Shown: positions 30,782 to 40,004, counted from the first letter of the stretch. The stretch: DNA of 64,000 nucleotides from Sphingomonas sp. PP-CE-3G-477 (GCF_003050745.1 NZ_QAOF01000001.1:1054001-1118000); one strand, 5' to 3'. Notes: generated by a model not told the origin, from the sequence alone. Program-made: numbers and translations.

Positions 30782-32372
30782 TATTCTTCGCCTCGCCGCC
30801 GTCGTGCTTCTGTTGCCGGCCGGATCCGCGCTCGCCCAGACGGCACCGGAGGCACGGTCCGCCGCGCCGGAAACGCTGGGGCAGGCGATCGCGGACGCGT
30901 ATCGCAGCAACCCCTCGCTTGAGGGGCAGCGCGCGCAACTCCGGGCGCTCGACGAGCAGATCGTCCAGGCAGGGGCGGCGTACCGGCTCAACGCGGGCGT
31001 CAGTATGACGCTGCAATATCAGTCGCAGGACCAGCGCGGCCTGCTCGGCGATTTCGATACGGCACGGGGGCGGATGGTCGGCGCTTCGCTGACCGCGTCG
31101 CAGATCCTGCTCAACGGCGGGCGCACCGCGGCGCAGGTATCCGCGGCGGAGGCGACCGTGCTCGCGGGACGCGAACGGCTGCGCGAGGCGGAGAACGCGA
31201 TCCTGCTCGAAGTCGTCGATGCGTTCGTGTCGGTGCGGCGCGATCAGGCACTGGTGGCGATCCAGCAGCGTTCGCTCGAGTCCTACGGGCGTCAGGTCAC
31301 GCAGGCTATCGCGCGCGAACGCGGCGGCGACCTGACCCGTACCGACATCGCGCAGGCACAGGCGCAGCGTGAGATCATCCGCGCTCAACTGGCGCAGGCG
31401 ACGGTCAACCTCCAGGCGAGCAGGGGGCGGTTCGCGGCCGTGGTCGGGCGCAATCCGGGCACGTTGCTCGTGCCGCCGACACTGCCCGGCCTGCCGCGCT
31501 CGCTCGACGCGGCCTTCGCGGTGGTCGAGAAGGAGAGCCCGAGCCTGTGGCAGGCGATCCTGGCGACCAAGGCGGGCGACGCACGGATTGCCGCGCAACG
31601 CGCCGAGCGTGCGCCGATCGTCGCGCTGTCGGGCAGTTATGGCTATGCGAGCCCGTATTCCTACCGTCTGCGCGATGCCGGTGCGCAGGCGACCGGCGGG
31701 GTCACGCTGACGATGCCGCTGCTGACCGGCGGCGTGATCGGATCGCGCGTCCGTGCCGCGATCGCCGAACGCCAGCAGCTCGGGTTCGAGGTCGAGACCG
31801 CGCGTCGTGCCGCACTCGCCAATGCGCAGAACGCCTGGAACCAGGCGGTGGCGGCCGGCGAGCAGATGGCGGCAGGCCAGCTCGCGACCGAGGCCGCGGA
31901 GTCCGCGCTCACCGGCGTCCAGCGCGGCTTCGCGGAAGGGTTTCGCTCGAATTTCGAAGTGCTGGACTCGGAACAGCGGCTGCTGACCGCGCAACTCGTC
32001 TTCGTCAACGCGACCTACGGCGCCTATGCCGCGGAGGCGCGCCTGCTCGCGACGCTCGGGCGATTGCAGGCGGCGGCAATCGATCAGGGCGTGCCGAGCT
32101 ACGACCCGGCGCAGAACACGCGGCGCGTGCGGGCCAAGACGTTCGGGCCGTTCGATCCGGTCTTGGCGCCGATCGATCGCGCGCAGGTTCCGAGTGCGGC
32201 GGCCCGACCTGCACCGCAGCTCGCGCCCGCGCCCGACGCGAGGATCAGGCCGGCGCTCGTACAGACGTTGCCCGGACCGGTCGGCACGGCCTTGCCGATC
32301 GTCGGCGTTCCAGTGCTGGCCGGACCGGCCGCGGTGGACTTGACGGATGTAATCGTGACCGGCGGGGCGTAG
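30771..32372 (+). CDS. tolC: TolC-family outer membrane efflux protein with extended C-terminus
   Basis: A 533-residue TolC homologue with a signal peptide ending near GSALA (residue 22), then two repeated helical-hairpin/beta-strand units (about 30-430). The tail after about residue 430 is longer than usual and rich in proline and alanine. It supplies the outer-membrane channel of the type I secretion system and ends the three-gene plus-strand operon. It is convergent with pelF across a GC-rich inverted repeat. Confidence 0.88.
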   Translation: MNADILRLAAVVLLLPAGSALAQTAPEARSAAPETLGQAIADAYRSNPSLEGQRAQLRALDEQIVQAGAAYRLNAGVSMTLQYQSQDQRGLLGDFDTARGRMVGASLTASQILLNGGRTAAQVSAAEATVLAGRERLREAENAILLEVVDAFVSVRRDQALVAIQQRSLESYGRQVTQAIARERGGDLTRTDIAQAQAQREIIRAQLAQATVNLQASRGRFAAVVGRNPGTLLVPPTLPGLPRSLDAAFAVVEKESPSLWQAILATKAGDARIAAQRAERAPIVALSGSYGYASPYSYRLRDAGAQATGGVTLTMPLLTGGVIGSRVRAAIAERQQLGFEVETARRAALANAQNAWNQAVAAGEQMAAGQLATEAAESALTGVQRGFAEGFRSNFEVLDSEQRLLTAQLVFVNATYGAYAAEARLLATLGRLQAAAIDQGVPSYDPAQNTRRVRAKTFGPFDPVLAPIDRAQVPSAAARPAPQLAPAPDARIRPALVQTLPGPVGTALPIVGVPVLAGPAAVDLTDVIVTGGA

Positions 32373-32381
32373 GACGGATCG

Positions 32382-32507
32382 ATCCTCCCCCGCCAGGGGG
32401 AGGTGGCAGGCGCAGCCTGACGGAGGGGGAGGCAGGCGACGTCAGCCGCTCCGTGTTCTTCCCCCTCCCTCGCCTGACCGCGCCACCTCCCCCTGGCGGG
32501 GGAGGAT
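32382..32507. repeat. Palindromic GC-rich element with 26-bp perfect inverted repeats
   Basis: The arms 32382-32407 and 32482-32507 are exact reverse complements over 26 bp, each containing the core CTCCCCCGCCAGGGGGAG. A second purine/pyrimidine-rich imperfect pair lies inside the 74-bp spacer. The element fills the gap between the convergent tolC and pelF genes, so the transcript would form a very stable hairpin from either side and could end both operons. The form resembles REP/MITE-like dispersed repeats of alphaproteobacterial intergenic regions; copy number needs the genome. Confidence 0.8.
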
Positions 32508-32537
32508 TGCAGGTTCGTCGGCTCATCGAGAACGCCC

Positions 32538-34049
32538 CTATTGCGCGATCAGCGACCCGTAGAGTTCGGCATACGCCCCAATAATCGTGCCGTGGTCATA
32601 ATCCCGCCGTACGCGCTCGCGCATCGTTTCCCCCATCGCCAGCCGCATCGCCGGATCGCCGGCGATCGCCAGGATTCCCGCCGCGGTCGCTGCCGGGTTG
32701 ACCAGCGGCGTGACGATGCCGCCATGGCCGGAGTCCGCGCCGCCGCGACCCTCGATCATTTCGCGGCAACTGCCGACATCGGGTGCCACCACCGGGATAC
32801 CGCACGCGCCGCCTTCCAGGATCACCAGCGGCTGTGCCTCCGACAGGCTGGTGAGCACGAGCAGGTCGATCTTCGCCATCCAGTCCTCGATCCGCACCCG
32901 CCCGGCGAAGCGGAAGACCTGCGTCAGCTCCAGATCCTCGACCAGTCGCGTGCATTCCGCGGCATATTCCGGGTCCTCGTCCTCGGGGCCGAGCACGACG
33001 AAGCGGATGTCGGGGCGTTCGACGTGCGCGATCGCGGCGGCGCGGATGAACGTCTTCACGTCCTTGATCGGCACCACGCGGCCGAGCAGCGCAACCAGCG
33101 GATGCGCCGGATCGCGCTGGTCCGGGAGGCTCGAGAATCGCCGCGAATCGATCCCGTTGGGGATTACGCGGACCCGGTCGGCGGCAGCGCCCAGCCGACG
33201 CTGGACCGCGGTGTTCGCGCCGTACAGGGCGACGATCGGATTGCAGCTGTCGTAGCAGGCGGTCGCATAGCTGGTGAACGCGCGCACCCACAGGTCGCGA
33301 AGGTCGCGGACGCTGCGTTCCAGTTCGAGCCCGGTGTCGACCTGATCGCCGATCCAGTCCGCCATCATCACCTCGATCTGGCGTTCGAGCAGGTAGATGC
33401 CGTGCTCGGTGATGAACGCCGGTCGCCCGGTCTGGCGCGCGGCACGGGCGGCGAGCAGGCCCGCGAACCCGGTCGAGATCGTGTGATACGCCTTCGCGCG
33501 AGGCAGCGGCGTAGTCAGCACCGCGAGCAACCCACCCAGCAGAACGCGCATCGCCCAGAAATAATGGTGGAAGGACGCCTTGGGCAGCATCGCCTGATAA
33601 TGGCGCCGGAGCCGTGCGAAGACGGCGGGATGCGACAGGATATCGCCGGGCGCGAGCGGCCGGGTGCTGCCGCCGATCACGTCGATCAGCGTCGCGAGCC
33701 GATCTGCGCCACCGGTCGCGACGAACGCGACGAGCGCGTCGGCGATCGGCACCGCGATCCGGTCTGGGATGGCGCGCGGAACGGCCGGCGCGGGCGCTAG
33801 GCCGATCTCGACGACGGCGACGACGTTGGGCGGCGGCGTCAACTGGAACGGGAGCAGTCCGGCGCCCGGCTTGATCGCGGCGATCACGAACCGGACGTCG
33901 GGCAGGTGCGTGATCAGGTCCTGCAACCAACCGGACACGCCACCGATCACATAAGGGTACGCGCCCTCGACGATCAGGCAGATGTCGGCGTCCGGTATGT
34001 CGACCGACGCTTGTCGTGACCTTTCGGCAAGGGCCGAGAGCGGGATCAT
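32538..34049 (-). CDS. pelF: PelF-like glycosyltransferase (GT4), Pel exopolysaccharide synthesis
   Basis: A 503-residue cytosolic GT4 glycosyltransferase. The N-terminal PelF-specific domain has CLIVEGAYPYVIGGVSGW, and the C-terminal Rossmann domain carries the retaining-enzyme EX7E motif in SEAQPLVILEGG. PelF polymerises the Pel chain from UDP-sugars. The start at 34049 overlaps the pelE stop (ATGA). The frame upstream of it is shadow of pelE. It is the last gene of an eight-gene minus-strand operon and ends near the inverted repeat shared with tolC. Confidence 0.92.
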   Translation of the reverse strand: MIPLSALAERSRQASVDIPDADICLIVEGAYPYVIGGVSGWLQDLITHLPDVRFVIAAIKPGAGLLPFQLTPPPNVVAVVEIGLAPAPAVPRAIPDRIAVPIADALVAFVATGGADRLATLIDVIGGSTRPLAPGDILSHPAVFARLRRHYQAMLPKASFHHYFWAMRVLLGGLLAVLTTPLPRAKAYHTISTGFAGLLAARAARQTGRPAFITEHGIYLLERQIEVMMADWIGDQVDTGLELERSVRDLRDLWVRAFTSYATACYDSCNPIVALYGANTAVQRRLGAAADRVRVIPNGIDSRRFSSLPDQRDPAHPLVALLGRVVPIKDVKTFIRAAAIAHVERPDIRFVVLGPEDEDPEYAAECTRLVEDLELTQVFRFAGRVRIEDWMAKIDLLVLTSLSEAQPLVILEGGACGIPVVAPDVGSCREMIEGRGGADSGHGGIVTPLVNPAATAAGILAIAGDPAMRLAMGETMRERVRRDYDHGTIIGAYAELYGSLIAQ

Positions 34050-34960
34050 GCCGCCGCTCCCGTCAGCCACCACGTCGCCCGCGTCGTCGCGCCGCGCTGC
34101 GTAGCGTCCATCGGCGTATCGTTCCGCTCCGACGCGGCCTCGATCGCAGTCGCCATCCGGTCGATCGCCGCGTAATCGCCCGCGGCCCACAATGCTTCCA
34201 TCATCAACGCGTCGCGCGTCCCAGACCTTGGATCGTCCGCCTTTGAAGGGACCGCGGCGACCATCATCGCGACCGCATCCTCGCGAAGGTGGAGGCGTTG
34301 CGAATCCGACAGCAGCACGTCCGAGCGGGCATGATCCGCGAGCAGTGTCGCCAAGCTGAGGGCGGCTTCCGGATCGGCGCCATCCGCAACGCGCGCCGAT
34401 AGCCTCGCCCGTGCCAGAACGAGGTTCTCCGCGACCCGGGCCGAGGCCGCCGCCGCCAGCGCGCGGATGGTCTGGTCGCTGTCGGTCAGCGCCAGCGCGA
34501 TCAACGGCGACAGTGCCGGCTCGAACGATCGCACCACCGTTTCCAGCGCGCGCCGCCGCTCGGCAACCGCACCGTGACGCATGATCGTGACCAGCGAACT
34601 GAGCGTATCGGGCGTCGCATGATGAACGCGTCCGTCGAGCATCCGCGCGACGGCGAGACGCGCGCCGCGCTGTGCGGAGCCGCGCGCAACCGGGCCGAAC
34701 ATCTCGTCGTCGCTGCGCTGCGTCGTGGGCCTGGATAAACGCCCGAGCGGCAGCGCGACGAGCAGCCCGAGCGGCCCGAGCACGCCGAGCATTGCTGGCG
34801 CAAAACCGGCCGCTGTTCCGCTGCGAAGCCACACGCCGAACCCGAACGCGCTCGCCACGGCATGTACGGCGAGGCCCCAGCCGACCGCGACTCCCGACAT
34901 CCAGCACACCGCCAGGATCATCGTCTCGAAGACCGCCAGCGCGATCAGGCGGAGGATCAT
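34046..34960 (-). CDS. pelE: PelE-like inner membrane protein
   Basis: A 304-residue protein with two N-terminal transmembrane segments (about 5-25 and 50-75) followed by a soluble helical-repeat domain, the layout of PelE (329 residues in Pseudomonas). In the Pel synthase complex PelE links PelD to PelF. Sequence alone is weak, and the name rests on layout, size and position between pelD and pelF. ATGA overlaps bound it on both sides, which fixed the start at 34960. Confidence 0.75.
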   Translation of the reverse strand: MILRLIALAVFETMILAVCWMSGVAVGWGLAVHAVASAFGFGVWLRSGTAAGFAPAMLGVLGPLGLLVALPLGRLSRPTTQRSDDEMFGPVARGSAQRGARLAVARMLDGRVHHATPDTLSSLVTIMRHGAVAERRRALETVVRSFEPALSPLIALALTDSDQTIRALAAAASARVAENLVLARARLSARVADGADPEAALSLATLLADHARSDVLLSDSQRLHLREDAVAMMVAAVPSKADDPRSGTRDALMMEALWAAGDYAAIDRMATAIEAASERNDTPMDATQRGATTRATWWLTGAAA

Positions 34961-35925
34961 GCGACCAGCCCGGCGGATCTCACCGGTTGCCGTGTCGCCT
35001 GCGGTAGATCGGCGAGCAGGGGCGTCAACCAGGCGGCGATCTCGGCGAGTTCCGCAGTACGGCTCGCATTCAACGCCTCGAAGGGCAGGGTGTGGAGAAC
35101 CAGGCAGCCGACTATTTCGCCGGTCTTCCGCTCGGGCAACGCGATCGCAGCGACGCCGACACCATCGAGCACGTGCCGATCGCTGCGCTTGGCGACGTGC
35201 AAGATCCGCTTGTGCCGCTCGATCCTCTCCAGGAGGGACGCGGGCAGGACGTCGCGGCGCCCTGCGGTAACCGGCCCCCGGAGCCAGGCACGCGCCTCCC
35301 CGCCGGTGACCCTGTAGCAGGTGAAGTCGGCGGTCCGCGCGGCGAGAGCGACCAGTTCGGCGATCGCGCCGCGCCGCTCTGCCCGGTCCTCCGAACTGAG
35401 CCGCGTCGCCGTCTCGATCGCATGGCCGACGGTATGCGCTTCCGTCGCGATCTGGACCTGCAACAGGCGATTGGTCTGCGACAGCGTCGCGAACGCCTCG
35501 GTCAGCCGCGCCAGATTGCGCGTCGCGACACGGCCGCGCTTTTCCAGCCGATCGTGACGCCCGGTCCGCATGATCGTCACTTCGCCGATGATCCCCGCCA
35601 CGACGAACCACATCAAAGGCTGTAGCGACAGATGGAACAGGTGGTCGAGGTAATCGCGTTCGCCCGGGGTGTCGTGAACGTTGGCGAGCCAAAGCCCCGA
35701 TGCGATCACGGCTGAGAGAACGCCAGGGCCGGTCCCATACGCCAGCGCCATCACGAGGACCGGCACCCAATAGGGGTTGGGATGGACGTGCGCGAAACCG
35801 GTGCCGCCCGTCAGCCACCAGTCGAGTGCGACCAGCGCGGCGAAGGCAAGCGCGATCTCCGCGGCGACGCGCGCGGGGCGTCGCCACCGGGTCTGCCATT
35901 TGCGAACTTGGTCGTCGTGCGTCAC
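34957..35925 (-). CDS. pelD: PelD-like protein lacking the C-terminal GGDEF receptor domain
   Basis: A 322-residue protein with about four transmembrane stretches (20-125), a short helical linker and a complete GAF domain (about 165-315, including VAAIALPERKTGEIVGCLVLH). Canonical PelD is about 455 residues and ends with a degenerate GGDEF domain whose RxxD site binds cyclic-di-GMP; here the protein stops after GAF and pelE begins at once. The GTG start at 35925 overlaps the upstream stop (GTGA). PelD normally activates polymer synthesis, so the control switch is either lost or moved to another protein. Confidence 0.8.
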   Translation of the reverse strand: MTHDDQVRKWQTRWRRPARVAAEIALAFAALVALDWWLTGGTGFAHVHPNPYWVPVLVMALAYGTGPGVLSAVIASGLWLANVHDTPGERDYLDHLFHLSLQPLMWFVVAGIIGEVTIMRTGRHDRLEKRGRVATRNLARLTEAFATLSQTNRLLQVQIATEAHTVGHAIETATRLSSEDRAERRGAIAELVALAARTADFTCYRVTGGEARAWLRGPVTAGRRDVLPASLLERIERHKRILHVAKRSDRHVLDGVGVAAIALPERKTGEIVGCLVLHTLPFEALNASRTAELAEIAAWLTPLLADLPQATRQPVRSAGLVA

Positions 35926-37397
35926 TGCGTATCCCCAAGGCTGCGTGTCAGCAGCGCCCGTGCGTAGAGTTGGCGGCCCGAAAAGCCGGGGCGTGCGATC
36001 GAGGTGATGCCGCCGCTGCCCTCGACCCGCCATGCCACGCCGATCGGTGCTGCGATGCCAAGGCTGGCGGTAGGCCCGTCACCACCGAACCTGTCGACGG
36101 TCCAGCCTGCCAGTGCGGTCATCTGCACCGTACCGAGCGCGCCGCTGAGCAGGCCTTGGACGGTATGGTTCTCCCGCGTGGCGAGCGGGATGATTGTCAG
36201 GTTGTCCGCGCCGAGTTGCAGACGCTGGACGTATTCGGCCTCGAACCGATAGGTCAGGCCGAGCGCGGGGAACTGGCGACGAATGAGATAATCGACCCCG
36301 CCGCTCGCGACGATGGTGTCACTCGCGCCGCTGCTCCCGGCAAGCCCGTAGCGGTTCGCGCCGATATCGCCTTGCACGACGAGACCCGGAGTCAGCCGAT
36401 AGGTCACCCCGAGCAGGGAGCGTGAGAGATACCCGCCTGCCAGCACCTGCGCCGGCGTCGAGTAATCGGGCATGTGCCGGGTCAGCGTCACGCGGAACTG
36501 GGCATCGGCGGACCCCGCGACAGCTTTGGCGCCGCCCCCGGTGACGCCGTCGTCGAGCGCTGCGGAGGCGAGCAGCTGGACGCGGACTGCGCCGTCGAAC
36601 GCTGCGGCCAGCGAGGCATCGACCACGGTGTCGCCGGTTCGCACGGTCTGCGCGTCTGTGTCGACCCTGCTGACGATATGGCGGAGGCCACCACCGGCGG
36701 CGAAGGTATCGCCGACCGCCGCGTCGATCCGTGCGGCGAACTCCGCCTGCGACAGGTCGCTGCCGTCACGCGCGGTGACTCCGATGCTGGCGGTCCCCGG
36801 TGCGGCAGCGATGGCGCGCCGAGCAGTCAGGTCGTCGGCCCCAAGCGCACGGTAATCGCGTGCCGCGCCGCGCACGTCTCCGTCGGCCAGCCGCGTGTCG
36901 GCGAGCATGCGCGCCGCGCGTGGGTCGGTCGGATAGCGTTTTGCCAATTGCGTTGCGGCGCGTCGTGCCGGCCCCGGATACCCGGCCGCGGCGTCCGCCT
37001 CGATCGCGGTCAGCGCGGCATCGGATGCGGTATCGTCGACAGTCTCGGCGAGCGGTTCGGTCGAGGCCGGTGGCGAGAAGGTCACCGCGACCGTTGCGCC
37101 CGCCTGCCGCCATTTCATTGTCCAGCCGTCAGCGGGACGCAGGACGAGGCTGTCGTCGTTCCAGCGAAGATCGCCGATCGCATCGCCTGCGGCCTCGCGG
37201 AAGGCGGCGATCCGGTCGGACGTCATCGCCTGATCGAAGCGCGCGACCAGCTCTCCATCGCGGTCCTCGATCCGGACGACGGCTTGGTCGGGCCAGGCCA
37301 TCACGGACTCGGGCACCACGATCCGGCTGTCCGCGAAGACCGTACGGGGAACGGTCAGTGCGGGTGCGTCCATCAAGCAAAGGAGCAGCGTGATCAT
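35922..37397 (-). CDS. pelB: PelB C-terminal half: outer membrane beta-barrel exporter as separate gene
   Basis: A 491-residue protein with a short hydrophobic N-terminus, then a region with TPR-like helices (about 90-200) and a C-terminal barrel of many amphipathic strands (about 220-490). It corresponds to the end of PelB, the porin that exports the polymer. In Pseudomonas PelB is one protein of about 1190 residues; here this half starts at 37397, overlapping the stop of the TPR half. Its putative signal sequence lacks the usual basic residues, so how it crosses the inner membrane is not obvious. Confidence 0.75.
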   Translation of the reverse strand: MITLLLCLMDAPALTVPRTVFADSRIVVPESVMAWPDQAVVRIEDRDGELVARFDQAMTSDRIAAFREAAGDAIGDLRWNDDSLVLRPADGWTMKWRQAGATVAVTFSPPASTEPLAETVDDTASDAALTAIEADAAAGYPGPARRAATQLAKRYPTDPRAARMLADTRLADGDVRGAARDYRALGADDLTARRAIAAAPGTASIGVTARDGSDLSQAEFAARIDAAVGDTFAAGGGLRHIVSRVDTDAQTVRTGDTVVDASLAAAFDGAVRVQLLASAALDDGVTGGGAKAVAGSADAQFRVTLTRHMPDYSTPAQVLAGGYLSRSLLGVTYRLTPGLVVQGDIGANRYGLAGSSGASDTIVASGGVDYLIRRQFPALGLTYRFEAEYVQRLQLGADNLTIIPLATRENHTVQGLLSGALGTVQMTALAGWTVDRFGGDGPTASLGIAAPIGVAWRVEGSGGITSIARPGFSGRQLYARALLTRSLGDTQ

Positions 37398-39115
37398 TGT
37401 GCCAGCACCGTTCGGGCACGCCCGGCTTGGCCCTGCGCGATCAGCAGGCGGGCATGCAACGCGGCGAGCGATCGGTCGCGCGGGGTCTCGGTGCGCAGCG
37501 TCTCGACCAGCGCTACGGCCTCGGCCCGACGACCGAGCTTTTCCAGAATTTCCACGCGTGCCTTGCTGGCTGCGGGTGTCTGCGCGAGCGCGCGGTCCAG
37601 CCAAGGGCGTGCCGCACGTTCGCCCCCCATCCGTATCTGCACGTCGGCCATCAGCCGTAGCGCCGGGAGGTCGGTTGGATCGCTTGCCAGATGCTGATCG
37701 AGCCACTTCGCCGCGCCCTTGGCATCGCCCGCGTTCCACGCCGTCCAGGCGAGGTCGAGCAGATCCCGCGGCGCCGCGACCCCGGCCGCAACGCGCCGTT
37801 TCGCGATCGCAGCCGCTTGTGCCGGTTCTACCCTCGTGGGGGCTGCGGCGGACAGCGCGGCGACCTGCGGGGGATCGAGCGAGCGGCCGTTCAGCAACGA
37901 CGTCAGCACCGCACGACCGGCGGTATCATCGCCAGACGCGCGGGCCAGCGACAGCCGCATCAGCATCACGTCGGTCTGGCCCGCGAGCGGATGCCGCGAC
38001 AGGAACGCCAGCGCCTCGCCCGGTCGATCGCGCTCGGCATAGCGCGTCAGCCAGGCGCGCTGCTGGTCCGCGCTGCCCTGCAAACTTTGCTGTTTAAGCC
38101 AGGTGAGATCGTCGCCCCCCGGCCGCGGCCCCATCAGGTACAGCAGGCGCTGAGCTGCCGGCGCGGTCGGTGGCTGGCCGGTCGCCGCCCGCCGCAGTAC
38201 CGCCATCGCATCGCCGCGGTAACCCGACGCGAGCAGCCGCTCCGCCTCCCGCTCGGGTTGCGCGCCCGGCGCCTCGGCGCGCGCCAGCAGTTCGGTACGC
38301 AGGCCATCTCGGTCGCCTGCCTCGGTCAGGATCGCCTCACGCGCGGTCGCCCGCCGCTCGACCGGCAGATAGTCGGCTGCCCTCAGCCCTGCCGCGGTAT
38401 CCTTCGCGCGCGCCGCGACACGGATCGCTAGCCAAGGATCCGCCGCCCGCCAGTTCGCCGTCGTCGCCTTGTCGAGCAATGCGACCAGGTCAGTGCACCC
38501 AGCCTTGTCGGCACGGAGCGCCAGATCGAGCGACAGCGTGGCATCGGGCGGCGGGATGACATGGTTCGCCGCTGCCACGATCACGAGGTCGGGCCGATCG
38601 ATCGCATAGGCCGCCGCAACGATATCCGCAGCCGCCACCGCCCCGCGCGTCTGGGCGGCCCGCGCGACGAGCGCGGCCGCATCCGCAGTCCGCCCGGTTT
38701 GGCGAAGAAGATCGACACGCAGCCGCCACGTCGCTGCCGCCCCGCCGTCGGGCCGTGCCGCCAGATAGCCGAGCGCCACCGCCGGCCGCTTCGCCGCGAC
38801 CAGGTCATAGGCGACCTGCAGCGTCGATACCGACTGTCCCTCGGCGATCAGCCGCGCGGTGACGGCCGCAAGCGTTGCTGCATCGGCAGTCGCGATCTGC
38901 GCCGCGATCGCCGGATGCGCAGGCTTCAGCGTAGGCGGGGATACCGGTGCGGAAGGCATCGAGCTGCTCGCCGCCTGCGCAGGCTGCGCACGGCGCTCGG
39001 CGTGGCGGATCTCGCGGTCGTTCGGCAACAGCATCAGCCCGCCCGCAAGCAGGCCAAGCCCCGCCAATGCGGGCAGGACGAGCGCGAGACGTCCGCGTCG
39101 GCGGTCGATCCTCAT
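37394..39115 (-). CDS. pelB: PelB N-terminal half: membrane-anchored TPR scaffold as separate gene
   Basis: A 573-residue protein with basic N-terminus, one transmembrane anchor (about residues 8-30) and then tandem helical repeats of TPR type to the end (for example AYDLVAAKRPAVALGYLA and LARASGDDTAGRAVLTSLL). This is the periplasmic scaffold part of PelB that contacts PelA and guides the polymer to the porin. It overlaps the pelA stop upstream (TGATG) and the barrel gene downstream (ATGA). The two halves together, about 1064 residues, approach the length of a normal PelB. Confidence 0.78.
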   Translation of the reverse strand: MRIDRRRGRLALVLPALAGLGLLAGGLMLLPNDREIRHAERRAQPAQAASSSMPSAPVSPPTLKPAHPAIAAQIATADAATLAAVTARLIAEGQSVSTLQVAYDLVAAKRPAVALGYLAARPDGGAAATWRLRVDLLRQTGRTADAAALVARAAQTRGAVAAADIVAAAYAIDRPDLVIVAAANHVIPPPDATLSLDLALRADKAGCTDLVALLDKATTANWRAADPWLAIRVAARAKDTAAGLRAADYLPVERRATAREAILTEAGDRDGLRTELLARAEAPGAQPEREAERLLASGYRGDAMAVLRRAATGQPPTAPAAQRLLYLMGPRPGGDDLTWLKQQSLQGSADQQRAWLTRYAERDRPGEALAFLSRHPLAGQTDVMLMRLSLARASGDDTAGRAVLTSLLNGRSLDPPQVAALSAAAPTRVEPAQAAAIAKRRVAAGVAAPRDLLDLAWTAWNAGDAKGAAKWLDQHLASDPTDLPALRLMADVQIRMGGERAARPWLDRALAQTPAASKARVEILEKLGRRAEAVALVETLRTETPRDRSLAALHARLLIAQGQAGRARTVLAQ

Positions 39116-39990
39116 CAGCTCGGCTCCGGTACCAGCCGGTCGAGCGCCAGCGTCGCGACATAGGGACTGAACCCCGCCGCCCGTTCGCGCGCGTACAGTG
39201 CTGCGACCTGTTTCGTGTCGGCCGGATCCCAGTAATCGAGCGTCATAAGGCCCAGCGCAGGGTTCCGGGCCTTGGCCGCACGCAGGCGGCCGGCTTGCCA
39301 GTCCCAGTCCGAATCGCTGAGCAATTCATGACGCTTGGTGGCAAAATTCCACCGCGACGCCATCGCTTCGCCGAGCAGGTAATCGATCTTCGGCGCGACG
39401 TCGGGCAACATCGCATAGCCGCGGTTGAGCATGATGCGCATCCTGGGAAAGCGCGCGCGTACGGCGGCGATCAGCGTTACGCCTGCGGCCACCATGCCCT
39501 TGCTGGCCACAGGATCCTGCCGCTCCATCGCTTCGGCGTTGTCCATCGTATCGATGAAGATGCCATCATAGCCGAGCGCCAGGATCGCGGGGACGAGCCG
39601 GTCGAGCACCGCCGCGCGCCACGCCGGATGGCGCAGGTCGGCAAGCCGCGCATCGGGCCAGTTGGGATTGGCGGCCTTGAGCGCACCAGCCTTTTCAAGT
39701 GCGGCGAAATACGGTCGGCCGCGTTCGACCTCGCCGAAGCTGACATAGCCGAGCAGGATGCTGCCGGGGCCCCGGAGCGGCGCGATCGGGCGCGCATGAT
39801 GCGGCTCCAGCACCAGCAGCGCGCACGTCCTCGCCAATGCGGGATCGGTCGCTGCACCGTAATCGACGCCCCAGCGCAGCGCAGCGTTAGCGGACGGCTT
39901 GGGAGTGGCATCCGATCGCGACCGCATGCCCAGCGTCAGGGCCGTTGCACCCAGCGCCAGCATCCGCTGCACCATCTTCCTGCGCGGCAT
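39115..39990 (-). CDS. pelA: PelA-like GH166 glycoside hydrolase domain only
   Basis: A 291-residue exported protein that corresponds to the N-terminal hydrolase domain of PelA. Candidate catalytic residues are D147 and D150 in FIDTMD and E208 in LLGEAMAS. The signal-like N-terminus has basic residues, a hydrophobic core and probable cleavage before residue 30. PelA is about 950 residues in Pseudomonas with hydrolase, Rossmann-like and deacetylase parts; only the first is here. An alternative GTG start at 40008 would overlap the pelG stop (GTGA) and add six residues. The enzyme should trim Pel chains in the periplasm. Confidence 0.8.
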   Translation of the reverse strand: MPRRKMVQRMLALGATALTLGMRSRSDATPKPSANAALRWGVDYGAATDPALARTCALLVLEPHHARPIAPLRGPGSILLGYVSFGEVERGRPYFAALEKAGALKAANPNWPDARLADLRHPAWRAAVLDRLVPAILALGYDGIFIDTMDNAEAMERQDPVASKGMVAAGVTLIAAVRARFPRMRIMLNRGYAMLPDVAPKIDYLLGEAMASRWNFATKRHELLSDSDWDWQAGRLRAAKARNPALGLMTLDYWDPADTKQVAALYARERAAGFSPYVATLALDRLVPEPS

Positions 39991-40004
39991 ATCCGTAATT
40001 CCCG

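Noticed and set aside
35922..39115. Sequencing frameshift as the cause of split pelB
   Set aside because: Each half has its own start in a clean 4-bp overlap like the other junctions of the operon; resequencing would settle it.
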